64,000 bases of DNA from Xenophilus azovorans DSM 13620 (GTDB lineage Bacteria > Pseudomonadota > Gammaproteobacteria > Burkholderiales > Burkholderiaceae_C). The notes under the pieces are model-generated. The model did no database searches. It had not been told where the DNA came from and saw only the letters and a list, made by a program, of their open reading frames with translations. The position numbers and the translations under genes are program-made. Location of the stretch: the NCBI RefSeq assembly GCF_000745855.1, contig NZ_KN050767.1, positions 32,537 through 96,536 on the forward strand, given 5' to 3'. Below, one piece after another: positions 1-8,710 of this stretch (position 1 is its first letter; every line of letters begins with the position of its first letter).

Positions 1-815
1 AAGCCCTCCTTCGCGCCCTCGACGAAGGCCTCGTACACCGGCACGCGGCGGATCGCGCCGGCCACCAGGAAGGCGATGACGATGGAGAACAGCACCAGGC
101 TGCCCAGCAGCGACGACAACGCCGCCAGCGCCGCCGCCGACAGCGAGGCCAGCAGCCACATGAAGGCCCCCAGCGCCCCGGCCGCCGGCAGCAGCCAGGC
201 GAGCACCACCGGGTCCCACAGCTTCAGGCGCTGCACCGCCGCCACCGTCAGCAGCGCCACCAGCGTCGAGACCGAGGTGGCGATCAGGATCGGCAGGAAC
301 ACCAGCGTCGGGTCGGCCGCGCCCTGCTGCGCGCGGTACATGAAGATGCTCACCGGCAGCAGCGTGAGCGAGGAGGCGTTGAGCACCAGGAACAGGACCT
401 GCGCGTTCGTCGCCTCCTCCGGCCTCGGGTTCAGCGACTGCAGCTCGCGCATCGCCTTCAGGCCGATCGGCGTGGCCGCGTTGTCCAGCCCCAGCGCGTT
501 GGCCGCGAAGTTCATGGTGATGAGCCCCAGCGCCGGATGCCCGCGCGGCACGCCCGGCATCAGCCGCGCGAACAGCGGCCCCAGCAGCCGCGCCAGCGCC
601 GCCACCAGCCCGGCCCGCTCGGCGATGCGCAGCAGGCCCAGCCACAGCGTCAGCGTGCCGAACAGCAGCAGCATCACCTCGACCGACAGTTTGGCCATGG
701 CGAACAGCGCCTCGACCATCGCGCCGAAGGCCGCGCTGTCGCCGCCGAGCAGCCAGCGGCCGAAGCCGGTCAGCGCGGCGATCAGGAAGAAGGACAGCCA
801 CAGGGCGTTGAGCAC
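1..815 (-). CDS. Nucleoside-recognition (SpmA/SpmB-like) membrane protein, 3' end outside the window
   Basis: The minus strand reads open from a GTG at 815 to the window edge (271 codons), so the C-terminal part is missing. The start reads VLNALWLSFFLIAALTGFGR, the usual beginning of spore-maturation-A-like proteins. Further in are several hydrophobic segments and the NMNFAANALGLDNAATP-type family signature (here ITMNFAANALGLDNAATPIG). In betaproteobacteria SpmA and SpmB are commonly fused into one protein of about 400 residues; the portion seen here contains the SpmA half and the beginning of the second half. It is an integral inner-membrane protein; the family name comes from Bacillus sporulation, but the role in non-sporulating bacteria is unknown. 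GTG was chosen because homology starts there and no ATG fits upstream. Confidence 0.85.
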   Translation of the reverse strand, partial: MLNALWLSFFLIAALTGFGRWLLGGDSAAFGAMVEALFAMAKLSVEVMLLLFGTLTLWLGLLRIAERAGLVAALARLLGPLFARLMPGVPRGHPALGLITMNFAANALGLDNAATPIGLKAMRELQSLNPRPEEATNAQVLFLVLNASSLTLLPVSIFMYRAQQGAADPTLVFLPILIATSVSTLVALLTVAAVQRLKLWDPVVLAWLLPAAGALGAFMWLLASLSAAALAALSSLLGSLVLFSIVIAFLVAGAIRRVPVYEAFVEGAKEG

Positions 816-960
816 GGCGTTCGGCTTTCGGTGGGTTGCAAGGCGGCCCAAACCGGTGGCATCCATGCAAAGGCAAGCAGAATCAGTACTTTATCTGAGG
901 GCATGATGGGCTCGGGCTACAAGCACTTCCTGACATGCCTGCATCTCAATCCAGGACCCC

Positions 961-1371
961 ATGGGCATCATCGTCACCGCAAAACAAACCATCCGCGTTG
1001 GCAATTCCAGCCACGTCCAAGGCAACGCTCCTGAAGGCAGCTATTCGGCGGTCTTCGAGGATGACGGTGACACAGGCTATTTCTACGCCCTCGACTATGG
1101 CCCGGGTGGCCAGCCTATCCAAAACGCTCTTCATATCTACAACGTCGCCAGCATCAGCGATAAGAATCTTCCTTCAGAGGTGAAGATAGGCTGGTCAGTA
1201 GATAGCGAGAAGGTCGTTCTTCTTATCAATGGCTATCCGCACGCCGTGTTTGACTTTGCTTCCAAGCGGGGCTACTGCCGCACCGGATTCCCGGCTCCTG
1301 CGCTCAACTCCGGTTGGATAGGACATGGGTGGACGGATGACGCTCTTGAACTGTTCGCAGAAGAGTCCTGA
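961..1371 (+). CDS. DUF2251 domain protein
   Basis: A 136-residue protein with the features I associate with DUF2251: a central YFYALDYG and ALHIYNV stretch followed by LLINGYPHAVFDF and KRGYCRTGFP. The domain has no known function and no catalytic motif is obvious. There is no signal peptide or membrane segment, so it is probably cytoplasmic. An AGGA just before the ATG serves as ribosome-binding site. Base composition is clearly less GC-rich than the flanking genes and is shared with the lipoprotein gene 71 bases downstream, suggesting both arrived together. The family call rests on motif recall. Confidence 0.7.
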   Translation: MGIIVTAKQTIRVGNSSHVQGNAPEGSYSAVFEDDGDTGYFYALDYGPGGQPIQNALHIYNVASISDKNLPSEVKIGWSVDSEKVVLLINGYPHAVFDFASKRGYCRTGFPAPALNSGWIGHGWTDDALELFAEES

Positions 1372-1442
1372 CAATTCATTCGAGTCGACGCCACTCCGCA
1401 GCACGGCTTAATTCAATATGCTATCCCTCTCAAAGGATTTTC

Positions 1443-2117
1443 ATGATCTTTCAGCGCAGTCTGACTTTGCTACCAGTGGCATTCATTCTTGCGTCATGTG
1501 CTTCTGTTCAGATCCAGGATGAATTTGGGACATCTGCTGAGGTCAAACCCGATTCTTACGCGCGGTACAAAGACAGGTTGGGCGTTGTTTTACTTGATGC
1601 TCGGTGGGGCAGACAGTGGAAATGCGGAAAATATGAAAACGCTCAACTAGTCAGTTTTTCCTTTGACAAACTCCCGCTTTCACCAAACAAGCCGGATGAG
1701 GCGCCATCTGACCTTACGATTGGCACAACGAGCCACCTCGCTGCCAGCCAGAAATTTGAAAGCTACGCTCTGCTTATCCCACCGGGCGAGTATGCACTCA
1801 GCAATTTCAAAATCAAGTTGGCTCGATCTGTTTCAAGCATAGATTACTGGGTCGCCAACCGCTCCCATCTCATCAAAGACGGCAAACCGCTCGGAGGAAA
1901 ATTTGTTGTTGCGCCAGGCGAGGTTGTTTATGTAGGAAATTTCGCGCTGGATTGCTATGAGAACCCTACCTTATGGCGTTACTACGCAAACGGACGGGAC
2001 GGATTTAGACAGCAACTATCGGACTATCAATCCAAGTATCCGTTTCTTGATTTGGCCAACGTGAAGTTTCGTCTTTTTGAAACGACCACGATCGGCCGGT
2101 CCTACGCTCTGCCTTGA
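1443..2117 (+). CDS. Putative lipoprotein of unknown function
   Basis: A 224-residue protein whose N-terminus is a type II signal peptide: MIFQRSLTLLPVAFILASCA, with lipobox ILAS-C and the modified cysteine at residue 19. The mature part contains KFESYALLIPPGEYALSNFKI and GGKFVVAPGEVVYVGNF, a pattern typical of DUF2846-like or carbohydrate-binding-like beta domains in small lipoproteins, but I do not recognise the family with certainty. It should be anchored in the outer or inner membrane facing the periplasm. Positions 1621-1680 have only about 23 G/C of 60, against nearly 80 percent in some neighbouring core genes, so it looks foreign. No obvious operon partner other than the DUF2251 gene upstream. 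Confidence 0.65.
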   Translation: MIFQRSLTLLPVAFILASCASVQIQDEFGTSAEVKPDSYARYKDRLGVVLLDARWGRQWKCGKYENAQLVSFSFDKLPLSPNKPDEAPSDLTIGTTSHLAASQKFESYALLIPPGEYALSNFKIKLARSVSSIDYWVANRSHLIKDGKPLGGKFVVAPGEVVYVGNFALDCYENPTLWRYYANGRDGFRQQLSDYQSKYPFLDLANVKFRLFETTTIGRSYALP

Positions 2118-2260
2118 TTGCTGGAACCGCCCAGTCATTGCACCGAATCAAGCGCGGCACTGGCGGCGGCGATGCCTGACATTTCTTTGCACGGGGCGCT
2201 TCTCTCGAGGCGCGCAACAGCGTCGCGCCCAGTCGAGCGACCCGCCACGGCGTGCAGGCT

Positions 2261-3067
2261 TCATTTGACTTGAATGAGCAACTCCGGCCGGAAGCCCTCC
2301 TGCTCGCCCTTGCTGCGATAGCCCATCGGGTTGGCGACGACGCGGCAGCCGTCCTTCACGTAGTCGAAGGCGCAGTGCAAGTGGCCGTGCAGCCACAGGT
2401 CGGCCTGCGGCAGCAGCTCGTCCAGCGCGTTGCAGAAGCCGGCGGTGCCGGGCGTGAGGCCGTAGCGCGGGTCGGCGCTGGCCAGCGTGGGGGCGAAGTG
2501 GGTGACGGCGACGGTGGTGCCGTCGAAGGGCACGGCCAGCGCCTCGCGCAGCCAGGCCTGGCACAACAGCGCCTGTTCGCGCACCTGCTCGGCCAGGAAG
2601 GGCTGCCCGCCGCGCGTGGTGCGCATGGTCTCCAGGTAGAAGTTGGCGGCACGGAAGGCCTTGCCGCGCTTCTTCAGCGCCAGTTCCAGCGGATCCCCGG
2701 GCTCGACCAGCGCGTCGAAGTCGGCCCACAGCGTGGTGCCGACGAAGCGCACACCCTGATGCACGACGACCTCGCGCTCCAGCCAGGTCATGCCGAGCGA
2801 TTCGCACAGATCGCGGAGGCGCAGGTGCAGTTCGTCGAAGTCGCCGTTGTCGTACTCGTGGTTGCCGGGCAGGAAGAACACCGGCGTCGGCCAGCCGTGG
2901 CGAGGCGAGAAGCGGGTGAGGCCGAAGTCCGGCTCGGTCAGCTTCGAGCCCTCCTGGTAGGAGCCGATGTCGCCTGCGAGCAACAGAAGGTCGGCGCCCG
3001 GTGCCGGCACCGCCTGGAACCCGGGGTAGTTTTCGAGGTGCAGGTCCGACAGGAGCTGGAGCTTCAT
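2261..3067 (-). CDS. Calcineurin-like metallophosphoesterase
   Basis: A 268-residue protein with the full set of two-metal phosphoesterase motifs: SDLHLEN (residues 7-13), LAGDIG, GNHEYD, a HFAP histidine near the middle and GHLHCAFDY towards the C-terminus. These supply the Asp, His and Asn ligands for the binuclear metal centre. There is no signal peptide, so it is cytoplasmic. The substrate cannot be told from sequence; the family includes phosphodiesterases and pyrophosphatases. It stands alone, convergent with the lipoprotein gene and divergent from the small gene at 3251. The 143 bases between 2118 and 2260 show nothing recognisable. Confidence 0.88.
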   Translation of the reverse strand: MKLQLLSDLHLENYPGFQAVPAPGADLLLLAGDIGSYQEGSKLTEPDFGLTRFSPRHGWPTPVFFLPGNHEYDNGDFDELHLRLRDLCESLGMTWLEREVVVHQGVRFVGTTLWADFDALVEPGDPLELALKKRGKAFRAANFYLETMRTTRGGQPFLAEQVREQALLCQAWLREALAVPFDGTTVAVTHFAPTLASADPRYGLTPGTAGFCNALDELLPQADLWLHGHLHCAFDYVKDGCRVVANPMGYRSKGEQEGFRPELLIQVK

Positions 3068-3183
3068 GGTCGGGGCAGTCTAAGGCGGCCGGCAGGGAGC
3101 CGCCGGCGCGTGCGGAACCGCACGGCCCATGTCCCGCCGGCGCGCTGCCCATGCACGTTCCGCATGGATTGGGGGCTGTAAAA

Positions 3184-3200
3184 ACTAGGGATAACCCTTA
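3184..3200 (+). promoter_or_regulatory. ACTAGGG-type motif upstream of a small gene
   Basis: ACTAGGGATAACCCTTA lies 67 bases before the ATG at 3251. The core AGGGATAACCCT is partly palindromic. A motif matching at 13 of 17 positions lies 60 bases before the gene at 4544. The shared sequence and distance suggest a common promoter or regulator site; the protein that binds it is unknown. Confidence 0.35.
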
Positions 3201-3250
3201 ATCTATGGTCCATCGATAACGACGGCGTGGCCTGGGTGCCATGCAAGATC

Positions 3251-3424
3251 ATGTTCAGTCTGCTTTCGCTGATGTTCCGTTTCCCGCGCACCCTGGCCGG
3301 TGCCGCCCCCGCCAACCCGGCGGCGGCCCTGCTCGAAAGCGCCGAATCGCGCGCGGGCCTGGACCCGTACCACGCGCACGAGCTGCGCGAAGCCGCGGCC
3401 GCCTGGCTGCGCGTCGTGCGCTGA
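3251..3424 (+). CDS. Small conserved protein of Comamonadaceae type, unknown function
   Basis: Encodes 57 residues from the ATG at 3251 (MFSLLSLMFRFP...); an in-frame ATG at 3227 would add eight residues. The second half, ESAESRAGLDPYHAHELREAAAAWLRVVR, is a compact amphipathic segment with the look of small conserved proteins I have seen in related genomes, and the reading frame has third-position GC bias typical of real genes here. It has no membrane segment or known motif. It sits alone between divergent metallophosphoesterase and convergent LysR genes, with a possible promoter motif at 3184-3200. No function can be assigned. Confidence 0.55.
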   Translation: MFSLLSLMFRFPRTLAGAAPANPAAALLESAESRAGLDPYHAHELREAAAAWLRVVR

Positions 3425-3452
3425 ATCGCGCCGGACGAGTTTCCCTTTTCGT

Positions 3453-4439
3453 TCAATCCCGCCCGGTCCCGTCTGCGGGATCGAGTGAGCGCGCGAAGGC
3501 GTCGCCCGCCACGCGCAGCAGCATGCGGCGCAGCCACACATGCGCCGGCGCGCCGTGCAGCCGCCGGTGCCATAGCGCATCCACGTGCACTTGCGGCACA
3601 GTGAGCGGCAACTCACGGACGATCAGGTCGGTGCTCATGCCCGGCGTGTCGACGAAGTGCCGGGGCAGCACGGTCAGCAGGTCCGAGGTCGCCACCACCC
3701 GCCCGGCGGTGAAGAACTGGTTGGCGGTGAGCACGATGAGCCGCTGGCGCCCGATGGCGGCCAGCGCCTCGTCGACGAAGCCCCAGGGCCGCCCGGAGAA
3801 GCTCACCAGCAGGTGGCGCGCGGCGCAGTAGTCGTCCAGCGTCAGCGGCCCGTCGGCCAGCGGGTGGCCGCGCCGCATCACGCACACGTAGCTTCCCACG
3901 TACATCCGGTGGGTCTCGAAGGCCACCGCCTCGCCGGCCTGGGCGCGGGCGGTCAGGTCGGTCATCACCGCCGGGAAGTAGCCCACCGCCAGGTCCACCT
4001 CCTCTTCCGCCAACAGGCGCCGCGGGTCGCGGGTGGTCAGCGGCACCACGCGCAGCGACACGCCCGGCGCCTCGCCGGCCAGCAGCCGCGCCGCGCCCGG
4101 CAGCAGCTCGGCGGCGGTGGCGTCGGCCATCGCCAGGGTGAAGGCGTTGTCGGCCAGCGCCGGCTCGAAGGCGGCCGGCACCAGCGAGTGCTCCAGCTGG
4201 CGCAGCGCGTCGCGCACCACCGGCCACAGCGCGGTCGCCCGGGGCGTGGGCTCGACGCCGGCGCCGGCGCGGCGCACCAGTTCGTCGCCCAGCGCCTCGC
4301 GCAGGCGCCGCAGGGCGTTGCTCACGGCCGGCTGGGTGATCGACAGGTTGCGCGCCGCGCGCGTCAGGCTGCGCTCGGCCATCACCTCGTCGAACACCCG
4401 TAGCAGGTTCAGGTCGAGCGTGCGGAAGTTGACATCCAT
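3453..4439 (-). CDS. LysR-family transcriptional regulator
   Basis: A 328-residue regulator. Residues about 8-65 form the winged helix-turn-helix (LDLNLLRVFDEVMAERSLTRAARNLSITQPAVSNALRRLREALGDELVRR in overlapping pieces), and the rest is the LysR substrate-binding domain. The N-terminal FRTLDLNLLRVFDEV form is typical of the NodD/LinR-like branch. It starts at ATG 4439 and is divergent from the membrane-protein gene at 4544 across a 104-base AT-rich gap, so that neighbour is its most likely regulatory target. The inducer is unknown. Confidence 0.9.
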   Translation of the reverse strand: MDVNFRTLDLNLLRVFDEVMAERSLTRAARNLSITQPAVSNALRRLREALGDELVRRAGAGVEPTPRATALWPVVRDALRQLEHSLVPAAFEPALADNAFTLAMADATAAELLPGAARLLAGEAPGVSLRVVPLTTRDPRRLLAEEEVDLAVGYFPAVMTDLTARAQAGEAVAFETHRMYVGSYVCVMRRGHPLADGPLTLDDYCAARHLLVSFSGRPWGFVDEALAAIGRQRLIVLTANQFFTAGRVVATSDLLTVLPRHFVDTPGMSTDLIVRELPLTVPQVHVDALWHRRLHGAPAHVWLRRMLLRVAGDAFARSLDPADGTGRD

Positions 4440-4483
4440 AACCAGAATAAATGAACTACATCATGAATATAAATTTGGAAAAC

Positions 4484-4500
4484 ACTAGGGTAAACACTAA
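4484..4500 (+). promoter_or_regulatory. ACTAGGG-type motif in the divergent LysR/membrane-protein gap
   Basis: ACTAGGGTAAACACTAA lies 60 bases before the ATG at 4544, inside the AT-rich gap between divergent genes. It matches the site at 3184-3200 at 13 of 17 positions. It could be a promoter element of the downstream gene or a binding site for the adjacent LysR protein, but the second copy near an unrelated gene argues for a more general factor. Confidence 0.35.
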
Positions 4501-4543
4501 TATCTGGTCATCGCGTTTCCACACTGTCCTACTGGAGGGCACC

Positions 4544-5080
4544 ATGACTTCTTATTTCGTCTCCGTCGATCAACCGCTCCAACACCCCGGCGTCGAGCGC
4601 GCCGAGAAGGTCATCGCCTATGTCGGCGAGGCCCGCCGCAAGACCAGCGGCACCCGTGCCCTGGCCGCCGCCCTGCTGGCGGCGCTGGTGGCTGCCCTGG
4701 TCGCCGTGGCCGACACCTTCGTGTCGAACTGGGCCGACGGCAGCCTGCTGGCCGGCTGGATGGTCCTGTGGGCCGTGGGCTTCCTGGCCCTGGCGCTGTT
4801 CGCCAGCGCTGCCGGCTCGGCCGCCGCCCGCGTGGTCGGCGGCTGGCGTGCGCTGGAGCGCCGCGCCGCGGCCGCCCGTGCCGACGCGCAGTTCCTGGCC
4901 GCCGCCCGGCGCGACCCGCGCGTGATGAACGACCTGCAGGCCGCCATCACCCGCGCCCAGCCGGCGGACGACCTGGCCGCGCCGGCAGCCCCGGCCCAGC
5001 CGGCGGCCCGCATCGAGGCGGCGCCCATGCCGACGCTCTACGAGGCGATGCAGCGCCTGAACAGCGGCCGCTACTACTGA
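4544..5080 (+). CDS. Inner-membrane protein with two membrane helices, unknown function
   Basis: Encodes 178 residues from ATG 4544, which is preceded by a GGAGGG ribosome-binding site; the frame stays open upstream to 4451 but that part lies in the AT-rich promoter gap. Residues about 33-54 (ALAAALLAALVAALVAVADTF) and 65-92 (LLAGWMVLWAVGFLALALFA) are membrane segments. The tail is a basic, alanine-rich helical domain ending in MPTLYEAMQRLNSGRYY. The family seems to be a conserved hypothetical of this bacterial group. It is followed by a strong bidirectional terminator and is divergent from a LysR regulator. Confidence 0.7.
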   Translation: MTSYFVSVDQPLQHPGVERAEKVIAYVGEARRKTSGTRALAAALLAALVAALVAVADTFVSNWADGSLLAGWMVLWAVGFLALALFASAAGSAAARVVGGWRALERRAAAARADAQFLAAARRDPRVMNDLQAAITRAQPADDLAAPAAPAQPAARIEAAPMPTLYEAMQRLNSGRYY

Positions 5081-5099
5081 TCGGTACCGCGCCCCATGA

Positions 5100-5127
5100 A
5101 AAAAGCCGCCCATCCGGGCGGCTTTTT
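5100..5127. terminator. Bidirectional rho-independent terminator
   Basis: A perfect 12-base stem, AAAAAGCCGCCC and GGGCGGCTTTTT, closes on a four-base ATCC loop. Runs of A on one side and T on the other let it end transcription from both the rightward membrane-protein gene (ends 5080) and the leftward pckG gene (ends 5146). Confidence 0.95.
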
Positions 5128-5145
5128 CTTTGCCTGCGCGCCGGA

Positions 5146-7011
5146 TCAGGCGGCGAGCCGCTGCTCGATGGCGGCCTTGGTGGCGGGCAGCTCGCTGGGC
5201 AGGCGATGCGCCAGCTGCTCGAACAGCTCGGCGTGCAGCTTCAGCTCGGCCTGCCAGGCGGCCTTGTCGATGCTGGTCACCTTGTCGAACTGGGTGCGGG
5301 TGAAGTCCAGGCCGGTCCAGTTCAGGTCCTCGTAGCGCGGGCTCACGCCGAACACGTGCTCGGCGCCCTGGCCCTGCCCCTCGACGCGGTCGATCATCCA
5401 CTTGAGCACACGCATGTTCTCGCCGTAGCCGGGCCAGACGAACTTGCCGTCCTCGCCCTTGCGGAACCAGTTGGTGGTGTAGATCTTCGGCAGCTTCGCG
5501 CCCGCGGCCTGGAGCTTGTCGCCCAGCGTGAGCCAGTGCTGGAAGTAGTCGCTCATGTTGTAGCCCATGAAGGGCAGCATGGCGAAGGGGTCGCGCCGCA
5601 CCACGCCCTGCGCGCCGGCGGCGGCGGCGGTGGTCTCGCTGCCCATGGTGGCGGCCATGTACACGCCCTCGATCCAGTTGCGCGCCTCGGTCACCAGCGG
5701 CACGGTGGTGGAGCGGCGGCCGCCGAAGATGAAGGCGTCGATCTTCACGCCCTTGGGGTCGTCCCAGGCATCGTCCAGCGCCGGGTTGTTGGTGGCGGCC
5801 ACGGTGAAGCGGGCGTTGGGGTGCGCGGCCTTGGCGCCGGTCTCGCGGGCGATCTGCGGCGTCCAGTCCTTGCCCTGCCAGTCGGTCAGGTGCGCGGGCA
5901 GTTCCTTGCCGGGGGCGTCGGCCTCCATGCCTTCCCACCACACGTCGCCATCGTCGGTCAGCGCGACGTTGGTGAAGATGACGTCCTTGTCCAGGCTCGC
6001 CATGCAGTTGGGGTTGGTCTTGTAGTTGGTGCCGGGCGCGACGCCGAAATAGCCGGCCTCGGGGTTGATGGCGCGCAGCGTGCCGTCGGGCTGCGGCTTG
6101 ATCCAGGCGATGTCGTCGCCGATGGTGGTGACCTTCCAGCCCTCGAAGCCCTTGGGCGGCACCAGCATCGAGAAGTTGGTCTTGCCGCAGGCGCTGGGGA
6201 AGGCGGCGGCCACGTGGTACTTGCGGCCCTCGGGATTGGTCACGCCCAGGATGAGCATGTGCTCGGCCAGCCAGCCCTCGTCGCGGCCCATGTTGGAGGC
6301 GATGCGCAGCGCGAAGCACTTCTTGCCCAGCAGGGCATTGCCGCCGTAGCCGGAGCCGTAGCTCCAGATCTCGCGCGTCTCGGGGTAGTGGACGATGTAC
6401 TTGGTCTTGTTGCAGGGCCAGGCGACGTCCTTCTGGCCGGGCTCCAGCGGCGCGCCGACGGTGTGCACGCAGGGCACGAACTCGCCCTCGGCGCCCAGTA
6501 CGTCGTACACGGCCTTGCCCATGCGGGTCATGATCTTCATGTTGACCGCGACGTACGGGCTGTCGGACAGCTCGACGCCGATGTGGGCGATGGGCGAGCC
6601 CAGCGGGCCCATGCTGAAGGGCACCACGTACATGGTGCGGCCCTTCATGCAGCCGTCGAACAGCGGCTGCAGGGTGGCGCGCATCTCGGCCGGGGCCATC
6701 CAGTTGTTGGTGGGGCCGGCGTCTTCCTTCTTCGCGGAGCAGATGAAGGTGCGGTCTTCCACACGGGCGACGTCGCTCGGGTCGGACCAGGCGAGGTAGG
6801 AGTTGGGGCGCTTGGCGGGGTTGAGCCGGCGGAAGGTGCCGGCGTCGACCAGTTGCTGGCAGAGCCGGTCGTATTCCTCCTGGCTGCCGTCGCACCACTC
6901 GATGCGCTCGGGCTTGCACAGGGCGGCCATCTCGGCCACCCAGGCGATCAGCTTGGGGTTCTTGACGTCAACGGGCGCCTGGACGGCCAGCCCCTTCACG
7001 GCTGCGTTCAT
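5146..7011 (-). CDS. pckG: Phosphoenolpyruvate carboxykinase (GTP)
   Basis: A 621-residue GTP-dependent PEP carboxykinase, which converts oxaloacetate and GTP to phosphoenolpyruvate, GDP and CO2 at the entry to gluconeogenesis in the cytoplasm. The kinase-1a P-loop [16 protein letters not shown] carries the active-site cysteine typical of the GTP class. Other landmarks are [28 protein letters not shown], and the [14 protein letters not shown] segment. Length matches the family (about 600-625). The ATG at 7011 is preceded by AGGAGA at proper spacing; an upstream ATG at 7083 in the same frame would add a basic, non-conserved leader and is unlikely. It stands alone, ending at a terminator shared with the convergent neighbour. 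Confidence 0.97.
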   Translation of the reverse strand: MNAAVKGLAVQAPVDVKNPKLIAWVAEMAALCKPERIEWCDGSQEEYDRLCQQLVDAGTFRRLNPAKRPNSYLAWSDPSDVARVEDRTFICSAKKEDAGPTNNWMAPAEMRATLQPLFDGCMKGRTMYVVPFSMGPLGSPIAHIGVELSDSPYVAVNMKIMTRMGKAVYDVLGAEGEFVPCVHTVGAPLEPGQKDVAWPCNKTKYIVHYPETREIWSYGSGYGGNALLGKKCFALRIASNMGRDEGWLAEHMLILGVTNPEGRKYHVAAAFPSACGKTNFSMLVPPKGFEGWKVTTIGDDIAWIKPQPDGTLRAINPEAGYFGVAPGTNYKTNPNCMASLDKDVIFTNVALTDDGDVWWEGMEADAPGKELPAHLTDWQGKDWTPQIARETGAKAAHPNARFTVAATNNPALDDAWDDPKGVKIDAFIFGGRRSTTVPLVTEARNWIEGVYMAATMGSETTAAAAGAQGVVRRDPFAMLPFMGYNMSDYFQHWLTLGDKLQAAGAKLPKIYTTNWFRKGEDGKFVWPGYGENMRVLKWMIDRVEGQGQGAEHVFGVSPRYEDLNWTGLDFTRTQFDKVTSIDKAAWQAELKLHAELFEQLAHRLPSELPATKAAIEQRLAA

Positions 7012-7159
7012 CGAAATCTCCTGGAGATGAAAAATACGTCGTCTTTTCGAACGACGCTCACGCCGCGCCGGACGGGCGGGCAAGCGCCGTTGGAGAAAAC
7101 GTCTTCAGCTCGGAGAAATGGCCGGGGGCGGGGCCGATGAAGCGCCCCGCCGGTGTCCG

Positions 7160-7312
7160 TCAGGCCAGATAGACGGCGATCGACGCCAGCAGCAGCATCA
7201 TCACGGCGCCGACCAGGGGCAGCACGATGGGGATCAACGGCACGACGGCCTCGACGGCGTCCTGCTCGACCTGGGCGTCATGGCCCGGCTCGACGGGGGT
7301 GGGGTGGGACAT
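7160..7312 (-). CDS. Small single-span membrane protein
   Basis: Fifty residues starting MSHPTPVEPGHDAQVEQ at ATG 7312. After an acidic, hydrophilic N-terminal half, residues about 23-49 (VVPLIPIVLPLVGAVMMLLLASIAVYL) form one membrane span that ends almost at the C-terminus. The layout is that of a tail-anchored small protein. It lies between pckG and the threonine ammonia-lyase gene on the same strand, 65 bases after the latter. No function can be given. Confidence 0.55.
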   Translation of the reverse strand: MSHPTPVEPGHDAQVEQDAVEAVVPLIPIVLPLVGAVMMLLLASIAVYLA

Positions 7313-7377
7313 CTTCCTGAACCTCGGTTCTTCTCGAAACTGCATCAATTTTACAAGCCGGGGTCCGGCGGACCCTG

Positions 7378-8589
7378 TCAGCGTTTTTCCCCTGCCTCGA
7401 ATCCCGCATGGTGCAACGCATCGATCACCGTCGCGAGGTGCTCGCGGCCGCGGGTCTGGAGCACCAGTTCGATGTCGACGTTCTGCGCCGCCTGCAGGGT
7501 GAAGGCGCGCTGGTGGTGCACCTCGTCGATGTTGGCGCCCGCTTCGGCCACGGTGGCCGTGATGCGGGCCAGCGAGCCCGGCACGTCGCGCGCGCTGACC
7601 TGCAGGCGCGCCAGCCGGCCGGCGCGCACCATGCCGCGCTCGATGATCGCGGCCAGCAGCAGCGGGTCGATGTTGCCGCCCGAGAGCACCAGGCCGACCT
7701 TCCGGCCCCGGAAGCGCTCGGGATGCCGGATCAGCGCCGCCAGCCCGGCCGCGCCGGCGCCTTCCACCAGCGTCTTCTCGATCTCCAGCAGCATCAGCAC
7801 CGCCTGCTCGATGTCGCCCTCGTCGACCAGCACGAGGTCGTCCACCAGCCGGGTGATGAGTTCGCGCGTGCGCTCGCCAGGCGCACCCACGGCGATGCCC
7901 TCGGCGATGGTGCTGGTGCCGCCCTCGTGGTGCGTGCCCTTGACGGCATTGACCATGGCCGGGAAGCGCGCCGTCTGCACGCCGACGATCTCGATGCCCG
8001 GCTTGCGCGCGCGCGCCGCCACCGCCATGCCAGCGATCAGCCCGCCGCCGCCGACCGAGACCACCAGCGTTTCGAGGTCAGGCACCTCGTCGAGCATCTC
8101 CAGCGCCACGGTGCCCTGGCCGGCGATGATGTCGTCGTCGTCGTAGGGATGGACGAAGGCCAGTCCCTCGCGCGCCGCCAGTTCGTCGGCGTGGGCGCGC
8201 GCCGCCTCCAGCGAGTCGCCGTGCAGCACCACGCGCGCGCCGAAGCCGCGCGTGCGCTCGATCTTCACGCCCGGCGTGAAGCGCGGCATGACGATGGTGG
8301 CGGGGATGCCCAGGCGCTGCGCGTGGTAGGCCACGCCCTGCGCATGGTTGCCGGCCGACATGGCGATCACGCCCTGCCCGGCGCCGGCCTGCGCCACCTG
8401 GGCCATCTTGTTGCAGGCGCCGCGCTCCTTGAAGGAGGCGGTGAACTGCAGGTTCTCGAACTTCAGGAACACCTGCGCGCCGACGATCTGCGAGAGCGTG
8501 CGCGACTCCACGCAGGGCGTACGCAGCACCTGCCCTTCGAGCCGCCGGGCAGCGCGTTCAACGTCGTCGATGTCCACCATGCGCGACAT
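7378..8589 (-). CDS. ilvA: Threonine ammonia-lyase with C-terminal ACT domain
   Basis: A 403-residue PLP-dependent enzyme converting threonine to 2-oxobutanoate and ammonia. The PLP lysine is in SFKERGACN near residue 54. GNHAQGVAYHA, the VGGGGLIAGMA glycine loop and LVLSGGNIDP are also present. The last 80 residues form one ACT domain (LQVSARDVPGSLARITATVAEAGANIDEVHH). The length fits the short form of about 400 residues, closer to catabolic TdcB-like or single-ACT enzymes than to the 500-residue biosynthetic IlvA with two ACT domains, so the symbol is approximate. Serine may also be used. Start ATG at 8589; a second ATG three codons later is possible. Confidence 0.93.
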   Translation of the reverse strand: MSRMVDIDDVERAARRLEGQVLRTPCVESRTLSQIVGAQVFLKFENLQFTASFKERGACNKMAQVAQAGAGQGVIAMSAGNHAQGVAYHAQRLGIPATIVMPRFTPGVKIERTRGFGARVVLHGDSLEAARAHADELAAREGLAFVHPYDDDDIIAGQGTVALEMLDEVPDLETLVVSVGGGGLIAGMAVAARARKPGIEIVGVQTARFPAMVNAVKGTHHEGGTSTIAEGIAVGAPGERTRELITRLVDDLVLVDEGDIEQAVLMLLEIEKTLVEGAGAAGLAALIRHPERFRGRKVGLVLSGGNIDPLLLAAIIERGMVRAGRLARLQVSARDVPGSLARITATVAEAGANIDEVHHQRAFTLQAAQNVDIELVLQTRGREHLATVIDALHHAGFEAGEKR

Positions 8590-8710
8590 TGTGAGGCTTG
8601 CGACACACTCAGGGTTATTCCTCTGGTCCCGGCTTCCACAAGCCTATGGGTTGCGCTATGGTGGCGCACGGCTGGTCCCCACGGCCGCACAGTTTCCTGG
8701 AGGGTTCCGA

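Noticed and set aside
5096..5335. A short rightward frame starting ATGAAAAAAGCC
   Set aside because: Its start lies within the terminator hairpin and it runs opposite the C-terminus of pckG.
7085..7159. A GC-rich stem (GGGGCGGGG and CCCCGCC) as terminator after the small membrane gene
   Set aside because: It has no T-run on either strand, so intrinsic termination cannot be supported.
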